DNA of 10,796 nt from NCBI GenBank assembly GCA_905201285.1, contig CAJKNM010000056.1:1-10796 (forward strand). Reading direction: 5' to 3'. Shown here piece after piece: positions 7,267 through 10,796 of the stretch. The first letter of the stretch is position 1, and each line of letters opens with the position of its first letter. The notes beneath the pieces are model-generated. The model made no database searches, was not told the DNA's origin, and was given only the letters and a program-made list of their open reading frames with translations. The stretch comes from an uncultured Eubacteriales bacterium (GTDB lineage: Bacteria; Bacillota; Clostridia; Monoglobales; Monoglobaceae). The position numbers and the translations under genes are program-made.

Positions 7267-7296
7267 TGTATATTTTTCATATAAAGCGAGATACTA
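7267..7296 (+). promoter_or_regulatory. Candidate sigma-G (forespore) promoter of the germination operon
   Basis: TGTATA (7267-7272) and GATACTA (7290-7296) are 17 bases apart. The known sigma-G pattern is TGnATA at -35 and CATnnTA at -10, so the -35 matches fully and the -10 matches at all defined positions but the first. Transcription would begin near 7303, about 16 bases ahead of the ribosome site. GerA-type operons are normally sigma-G dependent, which supports the call. The promoter abuts the preceding terminator. Confidence 0.6.
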
Positions 7297-7332
7297 CCTC
7301 ATAAGACAGTACGTGAAAAAGGTGGTATTTCT

Positions 7333-8856
7333 GTGTCGGATAAGAATTTTTCACCTCAAAAGCAGGTGAGCCGGGATTTGACTGAAAATAAAAAATTTAT
7401 TGAAGATATTTTTTCTGTTCCCAATAACTTTGATTTTATTCTCCGCGAATTTGATGTCGGCTTTGATGACGGCTCAGTTCCGGGATTTCTTGTTTTTTAT
7501 GACGGACTCGTTGACCAGACCTATATCAACCGTGACATAATGCGCGGATTGATTCAAAACAGCGGAAGGCTTCCGAACGGCGGTGATTTTTCGGATAAGA
7601 TATTTAAAAGAATAATTACCCTTGCACCCCTCACAAAAGAATATGATATGGATAAAATAATCGAGATGCTGACATTCGGGCATTGTGTTATATTTATTGA
7701 CGGGTGCGACTGTTGCTTTGCCGCAGATGTCAAAGGCTGGGGAAACCGCGGTGTAAACGAGCCGATGCGAGAGGCGAGCCTTTCCGGACCCCAAGAGGCA
7801 TTTAACGAGGTGATAATGAGTAACCTCGCCCTGATACGCAAGATATTAAAGGACCCGATGCTTATAGCCGAGAATGTCAAGGTGGGAAGAATAAGCCAAA
7901 CTCCGTGTGCACTTATGTATATTGACGGTATCACAAACAAGCGGCTTGTCGCAGAGGTCAGGCATCGGCTGAACAACATAGACACCGATTATATTTTTTC
8001 ATCGGGTGACGTAGAGATGCTTATGGAATCACACAGCTTTTCGCCGGTAACCCGAACGCTTAAAACCGAACGTCCCGACCGTGCGGCGTCTATGCTTGCT
8101 GAGGGAAAGGTGGTTATTATTGTTCAGGGAAGTCCGTTCGTCCTTGTCCTTCCCACGACAGCAGCCGACCTGATAGAGGCGTCAGAGGATAATTACGTGC
8201 GTGTATCCGAGGCGAATTTTATGCGTATAGTCCGCCTTTTGGGTATGGCTCTTTCGCTTTTGCTTCCGGGGGTTTCGCTTGCGGTTCTTCTCTATCATCA
8301 GGAGGTTCTGCCGACCGACCTTCTTTTGGCTATAGAGGCATCGCGTGAGATTGTTCCGTTTCCGCTGGCGGTTGAATTGATCTTGATGGAGCTTGCATTT
8401 GAACTTATAAAAGAAGCGTCTGTCAGAGTTCCGAGTGCGGTTGGTTCAACTCTCGGGATTATAGGCGGACTTATATTGGGTCAGGCGGCGGTTGAGGCGG
8501 GCATAGTAAGCCCTATTTCGATAATAATTGTATCCATAGCGGGACTCGGCACATTTGCGTCACCGTCGGTTGCACTTTCGCGCTCTCTTGCGCTGATGCG
8601 GTTTGCATTTATCATTGCCGGAGCGGCAGCGGGAATATTGGGGATAATCTTCGTTCTGTTTACGGGAACGGCGTATCTTGCGTCATCCTCGACATATGGG
8701 ATGCCGTTTCTGTCGCCCATTACACCGCGGGACGGTGATTCGCCGATTGACGCGGTATTGATTAAGCCAATATGGAAACGTGAGCGCAGGCCGAAAAACC
8801 TGCACACACAACAGCCGGTAAAACAGCCGCATATCAGCAGAAAGTGGTTGAGGTGA
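7333..8856 (+). CDS. Spore germination receptor subunit, GerA/GerKA family
   Basis: This is the A subunit of a germinant receptor in the inner membrane of the spore, where A, B and C subunits together sense nutrients and trigger ion and dipicolinate release. The protein has 507 residues, normal for the family. A soluble N-terminal region (1-295) contains FYDGLVDQTYIN (55-66), IDGITN (197-202), TERPD (245-249) and QGSPFVLVLPTT (265-276). The membrane part (about 298-460) contains LPGVSLAVLLYHQEVLPTDLL (311-331), PFPLAVE (342-348), AFELIKEASVRVP (355-367) and GLILGQAAVEAGIVSP (379-394). The start is GTG, chosen because AAGGTGG (7319-7325) lies seven bases upstream. The next gene begins four bases after the stop, with GAGGTGA at its ribosome site. 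Which germinant it detects cannot be told. SpoVAF is a related alternative, but the GerB and GerC domains downstream favour a receptor subunit. Confidence 0.95.
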   Translation: MSDKNFSPQKQVSRDLTENKKFIEDIFSVPNNFDFILREFDVGFDDGSVPGFLVFYDGLVDQTYINRDIMRGLIQNSGRLPNGGDFSDKIFKRIITLAPLTKEYDMDKIIEMLTFGHCVIFIDGCDCCFAADVKGWGNRGVNEPMREASLSGPQEAFNEVIMSNLALIRKILKDPMLIAENVKVGRISQTPCALMYIDGITNKRLVAEVRHRLNNIDTDYIFSSGDVEMLMESHSFSPVTRTLKTERPDRAASMLAEGKVVIIVQGSPFVLVLPTTAADLIEASEDNYVRVSEANFMRIVRLLGMALSLLLPGVSLAVLLYHQEVLPTDLLLAIEASREIVPFPLAVELILMELAFELIKEASVRVPSAVGSTLGIIGGLILGQAAVEAGIVSPISIIIVSIAGLGTFASPSVALSRSLALMRFAFIIAGAAAGILGIIFVLFTGTAYLASSSTYGMPFLSPITPRDGDSPIDAVLIKPIWKRERRPKNLHTQQPVKQPHISRKWLR

Positions 8857-8860
8857 TAAT

Positions 8861-10796
8861 ATGAATGAGAATAATTATATGGGTAAGTGGGAGCTCGGCT
8901 GTATTGTGTTAAATTCGATTGTATATAAAATTTTGACCGGATATACGGAAAAAATTGTCACACTCGGCGGAGCGGCAGCGTGGATGACCGCGGCTTTTGA
9001 CGGGATAATTTTTTTGGTTATTCTGAAAATCGTGATTAAGGCTTATGAACCGTATGCTGATGAAGGAATACTTGATGCGCTTCAAAAGCGCGGAAGGAGC
9101 GGCGTATGCAGGACTGTGGCTATTCTTGCGGCGATATACTTTATATTTTCGGCAATCAATACGCTTTCCCTGGTTTGTTCGGCACTTAAGGTAATAACAT
9201 ACACGAATTCGCCGCGGTGGTTTTTAGCAATATTCTTTATTGTCGGCGCAATCCTCACCGCTGTATGCGGTGAGAGAGCGGTCAGACGTATCCATTCTCT
9301 TACCGTACTCGGAATATGCGTCATAATTGTGGCAATAGTGATTTTAAGCCTGAAATATTCGGATGTGTATAACCTTTTCCCGATTTTTGGAAACGGAGCA
9401 AAAAGTGTTTTCGGAAAAGGCCTATGCGGTTTATTTTTGTATTCGGACATAGCTGTGCTGCCTTTCCTCCCGAGACGGGGAGGAGAGTATTCGTATAAGA
9501 GAACGGTAATGAATTCCGCGCGGATAGGGGTGCTGTTAAACGTTTTGGTGATTCTTGCCGTGACGCTTAATATAAACCCCGCCGAGAGGATAGACCTTCC
9601 TTTATACCCTCTGACAAAGACCGCGAATATAGGAAAGCTTTCGGCGAGACTTGATGCGGCATATCAGGTTGTTCTGATTGTTTCGGCGCTGGTGTATCTT
9701 TCGCTTGCAGTGAGGATATTGCTTACGTGTTTCAGAAAGGCTTCGTTTAAAATAAGACGCACAGGCGGCGCAATATTATGCCTTGTACTTTGTTTATCGC
9801 TTTGCGGATGCTATGACGGAAATGAGGTTGAAGAAAACGCATATGCGGTGGCGGTTGGGGTGGATAAAGGAGAAAACGCGGCCTACAGCTATACATTTCA
9901 AATATCAAATCCGCTCGATTCGGGGAGAAAGGCAGGAATCAAGCCGGCGGATAAGAAACAAGACGATGATGAGCTTGATGAAACAAATAAAACAGTGGAC
10001 AATATAACGGTTGAGGCCGATGATTACTTTCATGCGGCAGATAAGCTTAAAAGCATTTTGAGTAAGGACCTGAGCCTTTCACATCTAAAGCTTTTGGTTT
10101 TTTCAGAGGAGGCCGCAGAAAACGGAGTGCTTGAACACAGCGAGCCTATTCTGCATGAACGAGAGGTCAGACCGGGCACAAACCTTTGCCTTGCTCGGTC
10201 GGCGAGGGATTTTTTGGTGAATGTGAAGCCGACGCTTGAGAAAAGTACAGTCAGGTATTATGAATTGTACTTTAAGAATTATAAAGTTCCTTATGCGCCG
10301 GTGACCCAGCTGAGAGAGTTCGTCGGAAGAAGCAGCGACCCCGGTAACGACGCGGTTATTCCTGAAGTTAAAGACGGCTCACTTGAAGGAATGGGTCTTT
10401 TTTCAAACGGAAGGCTCTGCGGAAGCGCGGAAGCGGAGGAGGTTGTTATATACAAGCTTTTACGCGGTGAATTAAAAAGCGGTACGGTTGAAAATTTCGG
10501 TAAAACCGCGCTGATAAGCAGCGGGGGAAAGCCGAAAATTAAAATTAAGTTAAACGGTGAGACGATTGAAGCGGAAATCACGGCGTGTATAAAAATTGAT
10601 GACGGTGATTTGGATACGGCGGATAAATTAAATAATGATGCGAAAAATTTTTTAAATAATTCGTATCAATCGGGATGCGATGTTTTGGGAATAGGCAGGA
10701 GATTAAAGAAAAATTTTTCGACGCAACAAAAATGGGATAGTTTCGATTGGCGGTCTAAGATAAAAAATTGCAAATTCACCGTTAATTTTTGGATAA
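8861..10796 (+). CDS. GerB-type permease fused to GerC-type lipoprotein (3' end outside window)
   Basis: One reading frame of at least 645 codons runs from ATG 8861 off the window edge without a stop. Residues 1 to about 290 resemble the GerB endospore germination permease (APC superfamily), with about eight hydrophobic segments near 11-28, 38-60, 84-106, 117-135, 147-165, 182-202, 220-237 and 267-288. After the basic stretch FRKASFKIRRTG (291-302) comes a lipoprotein signal (303-316) ending in the lipobox LCGC with Cys317. Residues 317-645 match GerC: YDGNEVEENAYAVAVGVDK (318-336), HLKLLVFSEEA, and a C-terminal DVLGIG segment near 600. A canonical GerB has about 365 residues and ten segments, so the permease part is short. 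Eight segments would leave the junction inside the cell, the right side for a signal peptide to export the GerC domain. I saw no convincing separate start for gerC. The product may stay fused or be cut at Cys317. Confidence 0.88.
   Translation, partial: MNENNYMGKWELGCIVLNSIVYKILTGYTEKIVTLGGAAAWMTAAFDGIIFLVILKIVIKAYEPYADEGILDALQKRGRSGVCRTVAILAAIYFIFSAINTLSLVCSALKVITYTNSPRWFLAIFFIVGAILTAVCGERAVRRIHSLTVLGICVIIVAIVILSLKYSDVYNLFPIFGNGAKSVFGKGLCGLFLYSDIAVLPFLPRRGGEYSYKRTVMNSARIGVLLNVLVILAVTLNINPAERIDLPLYPLTKTANIGKLSARLDAAYQVVLIVSALVYLSLAVRILLTCFRKASFKIRRTGGAILCLVLCLSLCGCYDGNEVEENAYAVAVGVDKGENAAYSYTFQISNPLDSGRKAGIKPADKKQDDDELDETNKTVDNITVEADDYFHAADKLKSILSKDLSLSHLKLLVFSEEAAENGVLEHSEPILHEREVRPGTNLCLARSARDFLVNVKPTLEKSTVRYYELYFKNYKVPYAPVTQLREFVGRSSDPGNDAVIPEVKDGSLEGMGLFSNGRLCGSAEAEEVVIYKLLRGELKSGTVENFGKTALISSGGKPKIKIKLNGETIEAEITACIKIDDGDLDTADKLNNDAKNFLNNSYQSGCDVLGIGRRLKKNFSTQQKWDSFDWRSKIKNCKFTVNFWI

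Noticed and set aside
7474..8807. Minus-strand frames of 106-143 codons inside the gerA-family gene
   Set aside because: The plus-strand GerA protein explains this DNA fully; the antisense frames contain no family motifs.
9715..9811. A separate start codon for gerC near the junction, making two genes
   Set aside because: AGAAAGG-like sequence occurs near 9733, but no in-frame ATG, GTG or TTG follows at a suitable distance before the signal peptide, and there is no stop between the two parts.
9783..10007. A 74-codon plus-strand reading frame inside the GerC region
   Set aside because: It lies out of frame within the long GerB-GerC frame, shows no domain pattern and no ribosome site, while the overlapping frame matches GerC motifs.
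1..10796. CRISPR array, insertion sequence, prophage, tRNA or riboswitch
   Set aside because: No regularly spaced repeats, transposase motifs, phage genes, cloverleaf or conserved riboswitch core was seen by eye, and gaps between genes are short. A covariance-model scan was not possible here.

Overview
The window comes from a spore-forming, Gram-positive, low-to-moderate GC bacterium, most likely a gut-type Clostridia member. The grounds are a GerA-type spore germination receptor operon, AGGAGG-like ribosome binding sites, AT-rich intergenic DNA with sigma-A-like promoters, a short Gram-positive lipoprotein, a dlt-like surface acylation cassette, and a cytoplasmic GH36 alpha-galactosidase of the Firmicutes type. 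This placement is inferred from gene content; no rRNA or other marker gene is present.

Layout. (1) Positions 25-2214 (+) hold a complete GH36 alpha-galactosidase. It ends at a GC-rich hairpin shared with the convergent operon. (2) Positions 6610 down to 2238 (-) hold four tightly packed genes, read in the order adenylation enzyme, acyl carrier protein, MBOAT acyltransferase, SGNH/DltD-like membrane-anchored protein. This is the logic of the D-alanylation (dlt) system: activate an acid, load it on a carrier, pass it across the membrane through MBOAT, and hand it to an extracellular SGNH protein. Two things depart from classical dlt. The order is A-C-B-D, and the adenylation enzyme lacks both residues that define D-alanine recognition in DltA (Asp to Ser198, Cys to Ala270). 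It may therefore transfer another acyl group. (3) Positions 6611-6811 are a divergent regulatory region. It holds a leftward extended -10 promoter with two AT-rich dyads, and a near-consensus rightward sigma-A promoter followed at once by a terminator-like hairpin. (4) Positions 6812-7234 (+) encode a small charged lipoprotein of unknown function, followed by a terminator. (5) From 7333 (+) to the window end is a germination receptor operon, preceded by a good candidate sigma-G promoter. It holds a normal GerA subunit and then one continuous reading frame that joins a GerB-type permease to a GerC-type lipoprotein, with the lipoprotein signal and lipobox retained in the middle.

The two most notable points are the GerB-GerC fusion, which would be a germinant receptor polyprotein or a permanently tethered receptor, and the dlt-like cassette with a changed substrate pocket. 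No rRNA, tRNA, CRISPR array, insertion sequence or phage gene was seen. No gene-free stretch exceeds about 200 bases.
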